Notes: generated from the sequence alone by a model not told the origin. A DNA stretch of 41,399 nt from Clostridia bacterium (GCA_017521365.1 JAFXCT010000014.1:1-41399); one strand, 5' to 3'; counted from the stretch's first letter, positions 7,040 to 15,733 are shown. Numbers and translations are program-made.

Positions 7040-8533
7040 TTAATTTTCGTTTTCTTCTTTTGCTTTATCGCTGCTTGAGTGGCCATAGCCATAGCCGTAA
7101 CCGTAGCCGTAGCCGCCGTAGCCGTAGCCGCCGTAGCCGTAGCCGTACTTATATTTGCCGTAAGCGCCTCTTACGCCGCTTGTGGAAGCATAGTTGTAAA
7201 CGCAGCCGATAAGCTCTGCCTTGTTCTGGCTGATATCGTCAATAACGCCTCTGATTCTCGCACAGGCTGCAAAGTCCTCACGGACAACGAGAATTGCCGC
7301 ATCGGCAAAGTTGGAAAGAATGTTTGCATCGGCAACGACGGAAGCGGGAGCCGTATCGACAATAACGAAGTCGAACTCGCTGCGTGCCGCCTTGATGAGC
7401 TTGTTCATCTGCTGTGAGGAGAGGATTTCGGTCGGCTCATCGTTTGCCTGCACGGTTGCAAGAATAAAGAGCTTGTGCTTTTCAACATATTTGATAGCGT
7501 CGCTCAGCTCCGTCTTACCGCTGATTACGTTTGCAAGGTCGCACTCGGGGCTTACGGTAAGGTTGAGGAACTTACATACGGCAGGCTTACGCATATCCGC
7601 ATCTATTACGAGAACGGACTTACCGTTCTGTGCAAGGCTGAGTGCAAGGTTCATTGCAAAGGTTGTCTTACCCTCGTTTTCGTTGGCACTGGTAACCATA
7701 ATAACCTTGCAGTCGTTACGGCTGCAGTAGGTTTCAACCTTGGTTCTTATAGCCTTATACGACTCTATAAAGGAGAAGCCGAGCGTTCGGTCCGTAATAA
7801 GCAGGCGCTTGATTTTGTTCTTTCCCTTGCCCGTCTTTACCGAATCAACGGTACCGAGCAGGTTTGCATCGAGCTTAAGCTGAATGTCATCTGAGGCACG
7901 AACGGTATCGTGCGTTGCATTGGAGATAACTATTGAAATTACAGCTATTGCAAGGCCGAGCACGGCACCGATAAGCGTGAAGACCATAAGCGATGTCTGC
8001 GAATCGGTTTCAGTCGGCATAAACGGCTCCTCGTACATCTGGAGCGTTGCATTGGGGTAAGCGTAATTGACTATTTCACCGTAATTACTTGCAAGTCCGC
8101 ACGCAATTTCATAGGTAATATCCGCAGACTCGTTCTTGATATCAACGATGATAATATTTGTGTCCGTCATAACGGAAGCACTCATCGCCTCGGATATTTC
8201 TTCTGCGGTGATATCCGACCTGCAGCTCTTTGCAATCTTTTCGCACATCGTTCTTCCTTCGAGAATATACTCAAAGGTCTGTGCAACCTTGATGGAGCTG
8301 GTGATATCAGAGCTGTCGTTAACGTCGTTGGCGTTTTTGTTGTATATGACAAAGCTGAGGTTCGTTGAGTAGGTAGGCGTAGAGGTTATAAAAGCACAGC
8401 CCAGACCCATTGCACCCGCAACAACGGCAGAAAGCAAGAGCACCCACCATTTTTTCAGCACTGATTCAAGCAGGTATATAATGTTAATCTCTATCCCCTT
8501 AGGTGCCGAAGTAGTGTTAACGTTCATATCCAT
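7040..8533 (-). CDS. Fused Wzz chain-length determinant / BY-family tyrosine autokinase
   Basis: The protein has 497 aa. Wzz-type N-terminal region: a first membrane helix at about 30-50, an extracytoplasmic loop, and a second helix at about 183-204. The cytoplasmic BY-kinase domain has Walker A SANENEGKTT (282-291), Walker A' VLVIDADMRKP (307-317) and Walker B FVIVDTAP (389-396). The C-terminal tail (458-484) holds 12 tyrosines in a YG/YGG repeat, the autophosphorylated cluster of this family. In many Firmicutes the adaptor and kinase are separate proteins; here they are one chain, as in proteobacterial Wzc. It controls polymer length and export in surface-polysaccharide synthesis. It starts 3 bases after the O-antigen ligase-like gene. 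Confidence 0.92.
   Translation of the reverse strand: MDMNVNTTSAPKGIEINIIYLLESVLKKWWVLLLSAVVAGAMGLGCAFITSTPTYSTNLSFVIYNKNANDVNDSSDITSSIKVAQTFEYILEGRTMCEKIAKSCRSDITAEEISEAMSASVMTDTNIIIVDIKNESADITYEIACGLASNYGEIVNYAYPNATLQMYEEPFMPTETDSQTSLMVFTLIGAVLGLAIAVISIVISNATHDTVRASDDIQLKLDANLLGTVDSVKTGKGKNKIKRLLITDRTLGFSFIESYKAIRTKVETYCSRNDCKVIMVTSANENEGKTTFAMNLALSLAQNGKSVLVIDADMRKPAVCKFLNLTVSPECDLANVISGKTELSDAIKYVEKHKLFILATVQANDEPTEILSSQQMNKLIKAARSEFDFVIVDTAPASVVADANILSNFADAAILVVREDFAACARIRGVIDDISQNKAELIGCVYNYASTSGVRGAYGKYKYGYGYGGYGYGGYGYGYGYGYGHSSSDKAKEENEN
7081..7150 (-). repeat. Hexamer-based repeat encoding the Tyr-Gly tail
   Basis: A degenerate GCCGTA repeat (plus strand) encodes YG and YGG units at the end of the kinase. 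Such a tract can gain or lose units by slippage, changing the number of phosphorylatable tyrosines. Confidence 0.75.
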
Positions 8534-8536
8534 AAT

Positions 8537-9823
8537 TTATATCGTCCTTTCTCTTGCTGTATACATAATATTCTGCTGGCTCGCAAAAGCCCGTTGCTCC
8601 GGCGAATCGTAAGCGCTGACAAACATAAACACCGCAGTAATGAAAACAATTGCATAAACCGAATAATAGAGTACTATACCGTATTCACATATCAGTATTA
8701 CCGCCATAAGCGTCATCATCAGCTTGGCAACATCGTTACCGTCCCTGAAAACCGGCCTGAGCAGCTTAACGATAAGGTATGCGTACATACTGTAATAAAT
8801 AAAAAATCCGACAAGCCCGAAGTTTACCAGTATCTCGTAATAATTGTTATGTGCATACGTACTTCTGCCGACAACCGAAACTATCATCTGCGAAAAACTG
8901 TGTGCGCCGCTGCCCAAAACCGGGCTTTCTAAAAAGAACTTCTCTGCATATTCTATAAATAGCCTGCGCATATACATACTGTTGTCATTGTCTGTGCTCA
9001 TCAGGTAACCGAGCATAGACTCAAAGCGCCTGCCGATTACTGAATAAAGCTCGGGAACAGTCATAATTGCATAAAAAAGTCCGAACACGATTCCGGCGGC
9101 AACCAACATTCGTATCAGCAGCTTAACGCTTTTATCTTTAAGAAAAATCAGCATTACGACGCCCAGGCATACGGCAACAACGGTTTTTCTTGAGCTTGTA
9201 AGCACCGCTGCGGCAAACTGAATCAAAGCTACCACGTAATAATATCTGCGTTTTTCGTAATAGGCAAAGAAGGCGGTAATCAGCGTAGACACCGTAAGAA
9301 TCATACCTATCGTGTTGGCGTTCTGTCCTGTAATATCGTCGCCGAAATTGCCGGCAAACCACTCACTCGGCGGAGTGTTTACAAAAATGTACAGAACGCA
9401 GAAGAAAGCTGCCCACGATATTATCTTAACACACCGTCGTGCTCCGGAATGTGTTGCGTAGGTTTGAGATACTGAAAAAATCAGAAATATTATCTGAATC
9501 AACCTGACAACCGTTTCAAGAATCAAATGCGGATAATCAGACCACAAGGCGGTCGCCACAACATATAGTGAAAAAATAAAATACCACGCCGTCACTCCGG
9601 ACACCATAACCCGACCGTCAAGGCGGATACGCATAATCACTTTAACGAGGCTGAAGCCGACAAAAAGAAAATACGACATATAGTACAGATAGCTAAGGCC
9701 GACTATATGATGGTTAAACGTAAACAAAACGAACAGATAGAGCAACAAAGCCGCATCAATAAAATGATCCAGCGAAAGCCTTGGCAAGCTTATATTCATT
9801 GTTCTTTTTCTGACAGCAAGCAT
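8537..9823 (-). CDS. O-antigen ligase / polymerase family membrane protein (Wzy-like)
   Basis: The protein has 428 aa with 11-12 predicted membrane helices and one large loop. It matches the O-antigen ligase/Wzy family: SRKTVVAVCLG in the middle, and the loop motif LGSGAHSF...YAHNNYYEILVNFG. Such enzymes polymerise or ligate lipid-linked oligosaccharides at the outer face of the membrane. GAGGG lies 4 bases before the ATG at 9823; an internal ATG at 9799 has no ribosome site. It heads an operon with the Wzz/BY-kinase, but no glycosyltransferase or flippase genes lie nearby, so repeat units must be made elsewhere. Confidence 0.88.
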   Translation of the reverse strand: MLAVRKRTMNISLPRLSLDHFIDAALLLYLFVLFTFNHHIVGLSYLYYMSYFLFVGFSLVKVIMRIRLDGRVMVSGVTAWYFIFSLYVVATALWSDYPHLILETVVRLIQIIFLIFSVSQTYATHSGARRCVKIISWAAFFCVLYIFVNTPPSEWFAGNFGDDITGQNANTIGMILTVSTLITAFFAYYEKRRYYYVVALIQFAAAVLTSSRKTVVAVCLGVVMLIFLKDKSVKLLIRMLVAAGIVFGLFYAIMTVPELYSVIGRRFESMLGYLMSTDNDNSMYMRRLFIEYAEKFFLESPVLGSGAHSFSQMIVSVVGRSTYAHNNYYEILVNFGLVGFFIYYSMYAYLIVKLLRPVFRDGNDVAKLMMTLMAVILICEYGIVLYYSVYAIVFITAVFMFVSAYDSPEQRAFASQQNIMYTARERTI

Positions 9824-9954
9824 TTAACCCTCATCACTCTGACGCCGCCTATCATAGTTATGCATACGCATACAGCCCCAGTATAGCGGTATTATAACAC
9901 AAAGTTACTTTTTTGTACATATATTTTAAAAATAAAATTATATAAAATACGCAA

Positions 9955-9988
9955 AGGAAAATCCGCCCGATTAGGCATCGGACGGATT
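9955..9988 (-). terminator. Terminator of the Cys-rich peptide gene
   Basis: AATCCGcCCGAT and ATCGGaCGGATT form a 12-base stem with a 5-base loop. On the minus strand it runs into TTTTCC. Confidence 0.75.
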
Positions 9989-10020
9989 CCCGAAGGGTAT
10001 GTGCGCTAACGTGTCAACAC

Positions 10021-10188
10021 TCAGCAGCAGCCGCAGCCGTTGGAGTTGTTGTTGCAGCCGCAGCTGTTGCAACCGCAGTCGTTGCTGTAGCCGGCACCGC
10101 AGCCGTTGCCGCCGCAGCAGCAAAGGAGAAGGATAAGAATGATAATCCATGAGCAGTTATTGCCGCCATTGCAGAAATTGCATCCCAT
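10021..10188 (-). CDS. Small Cys/Gly/Asn-rich membrane peptide (HCB-like)
   Basis: The peptide has 55 aa. The start is set by AAAGGAGG 8 bases upstream of ATG 10188; an upstream in-frame codon lacks a site. It begins MGCNFCNGGNNCSW, followed by a short hydrophobic helix (IIILILLL), then CCCGG and a tail of CG and NN units ending GCGCC. In all 14 of 55 residues are Cys. Clostridial genomes encode related peptides annotated as chorion class high-cysteine proteins, with no known function; a spore-coat or metal-binding role has been guessed. It has its own terminator, so it is a single-gene unit. Confidence 0.78.
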   Translation of the reverse strand: MGCNFCNGGNNCSWIIILILLLCCCGGNGCGAGYSNDCGCNSCGCNNNSNGCGCC

Positions 10189-10283
10189 TGTTGTTTCCTC
10201 CTTTCGTTGTTTACAACACATACTATGCCAAAGCCTCAGAAGGGGTTACAGATTTTCCGAAAAATATTTACAAAAGGTTTGAC

Positions 10284-10312
10284 TTGCTTAATGAGGCTTT
10301 ATTTGGTATACT
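10284..10312 (+). promoter_or_regulatory. Promoter for DUF2079-YfbR operon
   Basis: TTGCTT (10284-10289) and TATACT (10307-10312) have a 17-base spacer, 33 bases before the start codon. Confidence 0.68.
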
Positions 10313-10345
10313 TTAAAACAAGGATTATGAAAAAGAGGAAAAGAA

Positions 10346-12115
10346 ATGAAAAAGAAACTGTTTGAAGCCTTAACGGTCGAAAAGCTTATCCAACGCTTTA
10401 TCGCTGCGTGGTGCTGTATTAACCTTTACACGGTACTCGCAAGTGCAATCCCCTTTACGGACAAGGCATTCGCCTTCAACGTAAATCCGCTTGTTTATAT
10501 TCCCATACTTGCGGCACTCTTTGTGTCCCTGACAATTATCAGCGCAACATTCAGCGAGCACAGTGTGGATTCCTGGGCTTTTGCGCTCAGCTTTGCCGCC
10601 TTCACCTCGTATACGCTTACTCTCAACCGTGAATTCTGGTACTGTATGAGCCTTATTGCGCTTGCCGCAATTGCGCTGAGCTTCCTTGTAAAGGACGATA
10701 AGCTTCAAATCGGCAAAATCAGGCTCGGCAAAAAGGTTACCGTGCTGATAGTTTCATTCTGTGCCCTGTTTATTTTCGGCATAGTTTCGGCAATCTCCTG
10801 CCTGCGCTACGCAACCTACAGCTCACCGAATTTTGACTTCGGTATATGGTGCAATATGTTCCACCATATGAAGGAAGGCTTCCTGCCGATAGTTTCCAGC
10901 GAAAGGGACAAGCTTCTGTCGCATTTTGCCGTTCACATTTCGCCCATATACTATCTGCTTCTGCCGCTTTACTGTATATTCCCCTCGCCCTACACGTTGC
11001 AGATAAGCCAGGGTATTATTCTTGCCGGCGGCATTATCCCCTTCTATCTTCTTGCAAGGCACAAGGGCCTTTCAAACAAGGTTATCGTTATGCTCAGCAT
11101 AGCCTACGCCTTCAGCCCCGTCCTTATCTGCGGCACCACCTACGACCTGCACGAAAACTGCTTCCTCGTGCCGCTTCTGCTGTGGATGTTTTATTTCTTT
11201 GAAAAAGAGAAATATCCCCTTATGTATCTTGCCGCCTTCGGTGTGTGTATGATTAAGGAGGATGCCTGCCTGTTCGTGCTGTTCTTCGGTATTTTCCTCT
11301 TCCTATCAAAGAAAAAATATATGCACGGAATTATTCTCGCCGTGCTTTCCGCCGCCTATTTCGGGCTTGCAATGTTCCTGCTGACCAAATTCGGCGACGG
11401 CGTGCTCTCCGACCGCTTCAACAACTATATGTACGAGGACAACGGCCTTGTCGGTATGGTGAAAATAATCCTTGCCGACCCTGCCTACGTATTCACGCAA
11501 ACCCTCAAGCCCGATAAGCTCGTATATCTGCTGAAGCTTCTCCTTCCTCTCGGCTTCCTGCCGCTTTCAACAAAGAAGGTATCGCATTTCATAATTCTCC
11601 TCCCCTTTATGCTTATCAACCTGATGACGGATTACGAATACCAGTTTTCCATCGACTTCCAGTATTCCTTCGGTGCGGCAGCCTGCCTTATGTATCTTGC
11701 GGTAATCAACGCAAAGGAGCTTGGCGACAGACCGAAAAAGTATATGTCCTCGCTTGCCGCAGTTGCCGCAGTTATGATATTCATAATTACCGCAGGCGGC
11801 AGACTCAGCGCACTTGAAGAGCGATACGAAACGGGCGCAGAGGAATTCGCAACACTCAACAGCGCACTCGAAACCCTGCCGGAGGACGCCTCCGTAAAGG
11901 CAAGCACCTTCTTCATTTCGCACATTGCCGACAGGGACGAGGTTTATGAAATACGCTCCGAAAACGAAACGGACTACGTCGTTTTCGATATGCGCCCTTC
12001 GCTCATACACGAAACGGACGACCTTCGCGTGCTTTACGCCGCTATGGGCTACAGCACAGAGCTTGATATACCCGACAGAATAATGATAATGAAAAATCCC
12101 AGAGCGGATTATTGA
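10346..12115 (+). CDS. DUF2079 polytopic membrane protein (GT-C-like)
   Basis: The protein has 589 aa with a dozen or more membrane helices. It carries the DUF2079 signatures FDFGIWCNMFHHMKEG, SHFAVHISPIYYLLLP, the short loop IFPSPYTLQISQG, and YDLHENCFLVPLLLW. The family has the fold of GT-C glycosyltransferases that use polyprenyl-phosphate sugars; the Asp of the first loop (FDFG) sits where the GT-C catalytic acidic residue lies. Function is unproven. The soluble C-terminus follows residue 480. GAGG lies 8 bases upstream of the start. The YfbR-like gene follows after 10 bases. Confidence 0.88.
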   Translation: MKKKLFEALTVEKLIQRFIAAWCCINLYTVLASAIPFTDKAFAFNVNPLVYIPILAALFVSLTIISATFSEHSVDSWAFALSFAAFTSYTLTLNREFWYCMSLIALAAIALSFLVKDDKLQIGKIRLGKKVTVLIVSFCALFIFGIVSAISCLRYATYSSPNFDFGIWCNMFHHMKEGFLPIVSSERDKLLSHFAVHISPIYYLLLPLYCIFPSPYTLQISQGIILAGGIIPFYLLARHKGLSNKVIVMLSIAYAFSPVLICGTTYDLHENCFLVPLLLWMFYFFEKEKYPLMYLAAFGVCMIKEDACLFVLFFGIFLFLSKKKYMHGIILAVLSAAYFGLAMFLLTKFGDGVLSDRFNNYMYEDNGLVGMVKIILADPAYVFTQTLKPDKLVYLLKLLLPLGFLPLSTKKVSHFIILLPFMLINLMTDYEYQFSIDFQYSFGAAACLMYLAVINAKELGDRPKKYMSSLAAVAAVMIFIITAGGRLSALEERYETGAEEFATLNSALETLPEDASVKASTFFISHIADRDEVYEIRSENETDYVVFDMRPSLIHETDDLRVLYAAMGYSTELDIPDRIMIMKNPRADY

Positions 12116-12125
12116 GGTAAAAAAT

Positions 12126-12716
12126 ATGTCACACAGCTTTTTTGCAATGTTTTCACGAATGAAATATATTGACCGCTGGGCACTTATGCGCAACACACGC
12201 AAGGAAAGCCTTTGCGAGCACAGCCTTGAGGTTGCCGCAATCGCCCACGCACTTGCGGTAATTGCCAACGAGCGCTGCTCGGCTTCGCTCAACACGGAAA
12301 GAGCAGCCCTGCTCGGAATTTACCACGATATGCCCGAAATCATCACGGGCGATATGCCCACACCCATAAAATACGGCAACCCCGAGCTTAAAGCGGCATA
12401 CAAGGCGGTAGAAAAGGAAACGGCAAGCCGCCTCGTTTCCCTGCTGCCCGATTATATGCAGGACAGCTATAAGGGCTTTTTCATAAAGCAGGACAGCGAC
12501 AAAGAGCTGTGGAAGGCAGTCAAAGCGGCAGATAAAATCTCCGCATTGATAAAGTGCATTGACGAGGAAAAGGCAGGCAGCAGGGAATTTGCAGGCGCAA
12601 AGAAGGCGGTTTCCGAGCTGATTGACGAGCTTGATTACGAGCCCGCAGGAATTTTCCTTGAGGAATTTATTGATGCATACAGTCTTAATTTAGACGAATT
12701 GCAACAAATAAACTAA
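12126..12716 (+). CDS. yfbR: 5'-deoxynucleotidase, YfbR-type HD phosphohydrolase
   Basis: The protein has 196 aa. The active-site set of E. coli YfbR is present with an offset of one residue: R17-W18 (IDRWALMR), H32, H67-D68 (YHDMPE), E71, D76 (TGDMPTP) and D136 (AADKIS). The family removes the phosphate from deoxynucleoside 5'-monophosphates and takes part in dUMP/dTMP supply. The gene follows the DUF2079 gene by 10 bases with GAGGT as ribosome site. There is no obvious link between the two beyond shared transcription. Confidence 0.92.
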   Translation: MSHSFFAMFSRMKYIDRWALMRNTRKESLCEHSLEVAAIAHALAVIANERCSASLNTERAALLGIYHDMPEIITGDMPTPIKYGNPELKAAYKAVEKETASRLVSLLPDYMQDSYKGFFIKQDSDKELWKAVKAADKISALIKCIDEEKAGSREFAGAKKAVSELIDELDYEPAGIFLEEFIDAYSLNLDELQQIN

Positions 12717-12786
12717 ATTTTTTCTCATCGAAAAATATCATTTGTAACATTTACATAAACATTTTCGTCAAAAAGGCGAAAAACTA

Positions 12787-12815
12787 TTGACAAAAGAAAA
12801 TTAATGAAGTATGAT
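12787..12815 (+). promoter_or_regulatory. Strong promoter for the sigma-factor gene
   Basis: Consensus TTGACA (12787-12792) and TATGAT (12810-12815) have a 17-base spacer. Transcription would start near 12822, giving a leader of only about 20 bases with AGAGGGG at 12835-12841. Confidence 0.82.
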
Positions 12816-12845
12816 TATTTTACTTGTCCGAGTGAGAGGGGTGTT

Positions 12846-13438
12846 TTGAAACGGACTTTTCTGTTTTCGACAGCGCTTCCTACAGCTCGCTTCCCGAAGC
12901 TGAGCTTATTTCTCAGGCAAGGCAGGACACCTCCGGCGGCGCAATGCTCGAGCTTTTAAGGCGTGTTTCGCCGTTCATTCTCTCAAAATCAAAGCAGTTC
13001 GGCTCAACGGAGCAGGACGTGCAGGATTATTATCAGGAGGGTGTTGTCGGCTTCCTTTCGGCGGTTTTCGCCTACAGACCCGACTGCGGTGCAACGTTTA
13101 CAACCTTTGCGTGCACCTGCTCACTTAACAGAATGAAAAACCTGCTTCGCCGCAGGCACAAGGAAATTGCTCTGCAGCTTTCCGACTCCGCCGTTTCCGA
13201 GGTCAATTACAGCGGAAGCCCGGAAGAGGCGCTTCACGCCGCCGTAGAAGCAGAAAGCATAATCAAAGTAATATCCGAACGCCTTTCGGATTATGAAAAA
13301 CGAGTTCTCTCTCTGCACCTTTGCGGAGAACCGTATTCGGCAATTGCCGAAAAAACAGGCAAATCCGTCAAATCGGTTGACAACTGCTTACAGCGCATAC
13401 GCCGCAAGCTGAACACCGAAAGGACGATTAGCACATAA
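12846..13438 (+). CDS. Sigma-70-family factor with a disrupted 5' end
   Basis: From 12944 on (ATG) the frame encodes a sigma factor: DYYQEGVVGFLSAVFAYRP and FTTFACTCSLNRMKN (region 2), and a region 4 helix-turn-helix YSAIAEKTGKSVKSVDNCL. The similarity starts further up: the same frame, open from 12836, encodes SLPEAELISQARQ (region 1.2-2.1) but holds no start codon. The only start with a good ribosome site is TTG 12846 (AGAGGGG, 4 bases away), and it is out of frame. One extra A in the AAA run at 12849-12851 would give a clean N-terminus, MKTDFSVFDSAS. So either a base is missing from the sequence, the gene is frameshifted, or frameshifting occurs during translation. The span given covers the likely complete gene. 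Confidence 0.7.
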
Positions 13439-13525
13439 ATCTGTTATATGCCCGACAAAGAAAAAAGAACGGTGCAAATCCGTTCCGGGTGAAAAAATAC
13501 TTATTGTTTTAGCGAGGTAACCAAA

Positions 13526-13804
13526 ATGTACGAAGACAAGACTCTCATCTGTAAGGAATGCGGCAACGAATTCGTTTTCACAGCCGGCGAGCAGGAGTTC
13601 TACGCTGCAAAGGGCTTTGAAAATGAGCCTCAGCGCTGCAAGGCCTGCCGTGATGCACGCAAGAACGCAAACAAGCCCGAGCGTGAAATGTTCGACGCTA
13701 CCTGCGCACAGTGCGGTGCAGAATGCAAGGTACCCTTCAGACCCCGTGAGGATCGCCCCGTTTACTGCAGCGAGTGCTTTGCAAAGATGAGGGAAGAAGC
13801 ATAA
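13526..13804 (+). CDS. Two-module zinc-ribbon protein (zf-trcl / CxxC-x17-CxxC)
   Basis: The protein has 92 aa. The first module is CKECGNEF...CKACRDARK (zf-trcl-like), and the second is CAQCGAECKVPFRP...CSECFAK with a 17-residue spacing. Both bind one zinc each by family precedent. The protein is charged and soluble. GAGG precedes the start by 8 bases. It lies 87 bases after the sigma factor; a small hairpin (GAACGG/CCGTTC at 13467-13485) in that gap has no T-run, so read-through from the sigma gene is possible. Function is unknown; nucleic-acid binding is the usual guess. Confidence 0.85.
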   Translation: MYEDKTLICKECGNEFVFTAGEQEFYAAKGFENEPQRCKACRDARKNANKPEREMFDATCAQCGAECKVPFRPREDRPVYCSECFAKMREEA

Positions 13805-13840
13805 ATTTATAAATAACCTTTCTATTTTTATGCACAGCCA

Positions 13841-13880
13841 AACAGCCGTCCCCTTTCGGGAACGGCTGTTTTTCTTTTTT
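13841..13880 (+). terminator. Rho-independent terminator
   Basis: AACAGCCGT and ACGGCTGTT with inner CCC/GGG are followed by TTTCTTTTTT. It ends the zinc-ribbon gene and abuts the stop codon of the convergent GH71/99-like gene. Confidence 0.88.
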
Positions 13881-15630
13881 AATATCTGTAGCAGAGTCTG
13901 CCGTAGGGAGCGCTGTCACCCTTGGTATAGAATGAACAGACATCATTATCGGTATAATTATCTGCCCATTTGAAGCTGAAGCTGTCGCCGAAATCAACGT
14001 CTGCTCTGCTGATTTTTATCATCAGCCTGTTATCCTCAAAGCGGATATCCGCCTCGCCTGTCTTTTCGTAGCCGCTGTCGGTTATGACTTCAATATCCGT
14101 TTTTCCGTTTTGCGTCGAGTTTCTGTTGATAACATATTCACCATTCACAAAAAGCGTCATCCAGCAGCCGCCCGTCGGCGCAGTCAGATTATCGGCGGTA
14201 TCGACATAGAAATAATAATTTTCGCTGTCCCCGGCAACCTTCATATTGACAATATCGTTTCTGCCCGAAGCATCGGTTATTTCATTTCCTGCAAAGTCCG
14301 TAGATTTTCTGTCCGCAGTATCGTTTACATAGTCCCTGTAAACTGCCGTAATTTTTTCGTTATTCCATTGCTCAAAGCCGCCGTCAATATCTATAGTAAC
14401 GTCGTCACCCTTTTCGACCTTTGCGGTGCTTTTCTTGAATTGGGCAATATAATTAACCATCTGAAGATAATAATTATCACCCAGAGCACCTGCAGAAGGC
14501 TCAACATCACGGGATGAATTTTCGTCTGCACAGTCAACGAACAGTATCGGTGCATCCTCCTGTACAGCCTGGCGCTGTGCAACCCATTCATTAAAGCCCG
14601 TTACAAATACAATATCAGGGTTCATTTTAATCGCATATTCCCATTGCTCGGCAAAATTATAGCCGTAAAGCATTGCGTTTTCGGAGGTATCGTTTGCACC
14701 GTCGTGCCACGAGCGTGTGCGGTCGTTTGCGCCGTACCACGCAGTTTTGCTGAACGAACAGGTATCGGAATGCTGTGCAACGGAAACGTTCATTATCTTT
14801 ATTCCGCCCGATTTGTAAACCGCCTGACGTGTAAGCGAGCGATTAAACTCCATCCACGGAAAACCGTCGTTTTTCTTGCGCTCGTTCGGCCACTGATTTG
14901 CCTTGATTCTGAAATAATCCCTTACCTCATCACGCAGCACCGGGTCATCGGCATCGCCGACTGCCATAGGCTTGCCGTCAAGCTCAAACCACAACTCGTC
15001 AAGGCGCGGATATTGAGCTTTAAGAGTAGCATCGTTGTATATTTCATCATAAATCCTGTTCATCGTATCGCCCGATGCCGAGTTGGTATAAAAGGCAATC
15101 TGCGGTACGTCCCACCCCTGAAGCAAATATTCGTACCAGACCCCTATCAGCTTCTTTGCGGGCTCTGAATACGTAAAGGCATTCGTAGCATCAATAACAA
15201 TAAAATCAACCGAAGCATCCGTAAGCATCTGAACGTGCTTTCTGAAGACCCATTCGTCATTCGCTGAATAATATCCGAGAAGCGGCTCACCCCAGAAATG
15301 AAACTCCTGCTGGTTTCCGCCGCCTGCCGCAAGCCAAGCCTCTTCCGAATTAATTGCCTCCGGGTGTTCTCTGACAAGCTTTGTATTGTCAATAATCCTG
15401 GTGCTTCCGTGCTGAGAATGCCAGAGGAAATAGAAAACGCCCACCAGCTTTTCGCTTTCGCCTGCGGTGATAACGCTTCTGCCAAGCTCGTCCGTACACA
15501 CAAGCGAGCCGTTAACGTCAACAACCGTTTCCTTAAAGTCAGTTTCGCCTGTAAACAGATTGAAAAGTGAAAGAACCGATAATATAAACGCCGTAATTTT
15601 TTCAAATAAAGCTACTATAAAATTACTCAT
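13879..15630 (-). CDS. Extracytoplasmic GH71/GH99-like protein with C-terminal sugar-binding-like domain
   Basis: The protein has 583 aa. N-terminal hydrophobic residues 4-24 form a signal or anchor. The TIM-barrel-like part (about 60-400) has VGVFYFLWHSQHG, FHFWGEPLLGYY, VDFIVIDATNAF and VTGFNEWVAQRQ, the pattern of GH71/GH99-type alpha-mannan or alpha-glucan enzymes; the late Glu in FNEW is a good catalytic candidate. The last 150 residues (ITAVYRDYVND..., CWMTLFVNGEYVINR) resemble a CBM9/DOMON-like beta sandwich. AAGGA lies upstream of the start. It is a single-gene unit. The family assignment is by motif memory and moderate; the substrate is unknown. Confidence 0.68.
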   Translation of the reverse strand: MSNFIVALFEKITAFILSVLSLFNLFTGETDFKETVVDVNGSLVCTDELGRSVITAGESEKLVGVFYFLWHSQHGSTRIIDNTKLVREHPEAINSEEAWLAAGGGNQQEFHFWGEPLLGYYSANDEWVFRKHVQMLTDASVDFIVIDATNAFTYSEPAKKLIGVWYEYLLQGWDVPQIAFYTNSASGDTMNRIYDEIYNDATLKAQYPRLDELWFELDGKPMAVGDADDPVLRDEVRDYFRIKANQWPNERKKNDGFPWMEFNRSLTRQAVYKSGGIKIMNVSVAQHSDTCSFSKTAWYGANDRTRSWHDGANDTSENAMLYGYNFAEQWEYAIKMNPDIVFVTGFNEWVAQRQAVQEDAPILFVDCADENSSRDVEPSAGALGDNYYLQMVNYIAQFKKSTAKVEKGDDVTIDIDGGFEQWNNEKITAVYRDYVNDTADRKSTDFAGNEITDASGRNDIVNMKVAGDSENYYFYVDTADNLTAPTGGCWMTLFVNGEYVINRNSTQNGKTDIEVITDSGYEKTGEADIRFEDNRLMIKISRADVDFGDSFSFKWADNYTDNDVCSFYTKGDSAPYGRLCYRY

Positions 15631-15663
15631 AAGCTTCTTTCCTTTTTATATTGTTATAGCCCT

Positions 15664-15692
15664 ATCATAACAAACCGTACTGAAAAACGCAA
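15664..15692 (-). promoter_or_regulatory. Promoter for GH71/99-like gene
   Basis: On the minus strand TTGCGT (15692-15687) and TATGAT (15669-15664) have a 17-base spacer, directly after the aminotransferase terminator. Confidence 0.65.
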
Positions 15693-15727
15693 GAAAAAAG
15701 ACGGCTGAGTTTTTTGTTCAGCCGTCT
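15693..15727 (-). terminator. Terminator of the aminotransferase gene
   Basis: AGACGGCTGA and TCAGCCGTCT form a perfect 10-base stem. On the minus strand it runs into TTTTTTC, 7 bases after the stop codon. Confidence 0.88.
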
Positions 15728-15733
15728 CTGATT

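Noticed and set aside
9880..9920. Promoter for the O-antigen ligase operon
   Set aside because: TATAAT- and TATACT-like boxes are present on the minus strand, but no convincing -35 box sits at 16-18 bases.
10279..10312. TTGACT as the -35 box of the DUF2079 promoter
   Set aside because: It would give a 22-base spacer; TTGCTT at 10284 gives 17.
11567..12295. 242-codon minus-strand frame across the DUF2079/YfbR junction
   Set aside because: It crosses two real genes in antisense and shows no domain.
12717..12786. Terminator after the YfbR-type gene
   Set aside because: TTTTCGTC/GGCGAAAA could pair, but there is no T-run and it overlaps the next promoter region.
13467..13485. Terminator between the sigma factor and zinc-ribbon genes
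   Set aside because: The stem is only six pairs and is followed by A-rich, not T-rich, sequence.
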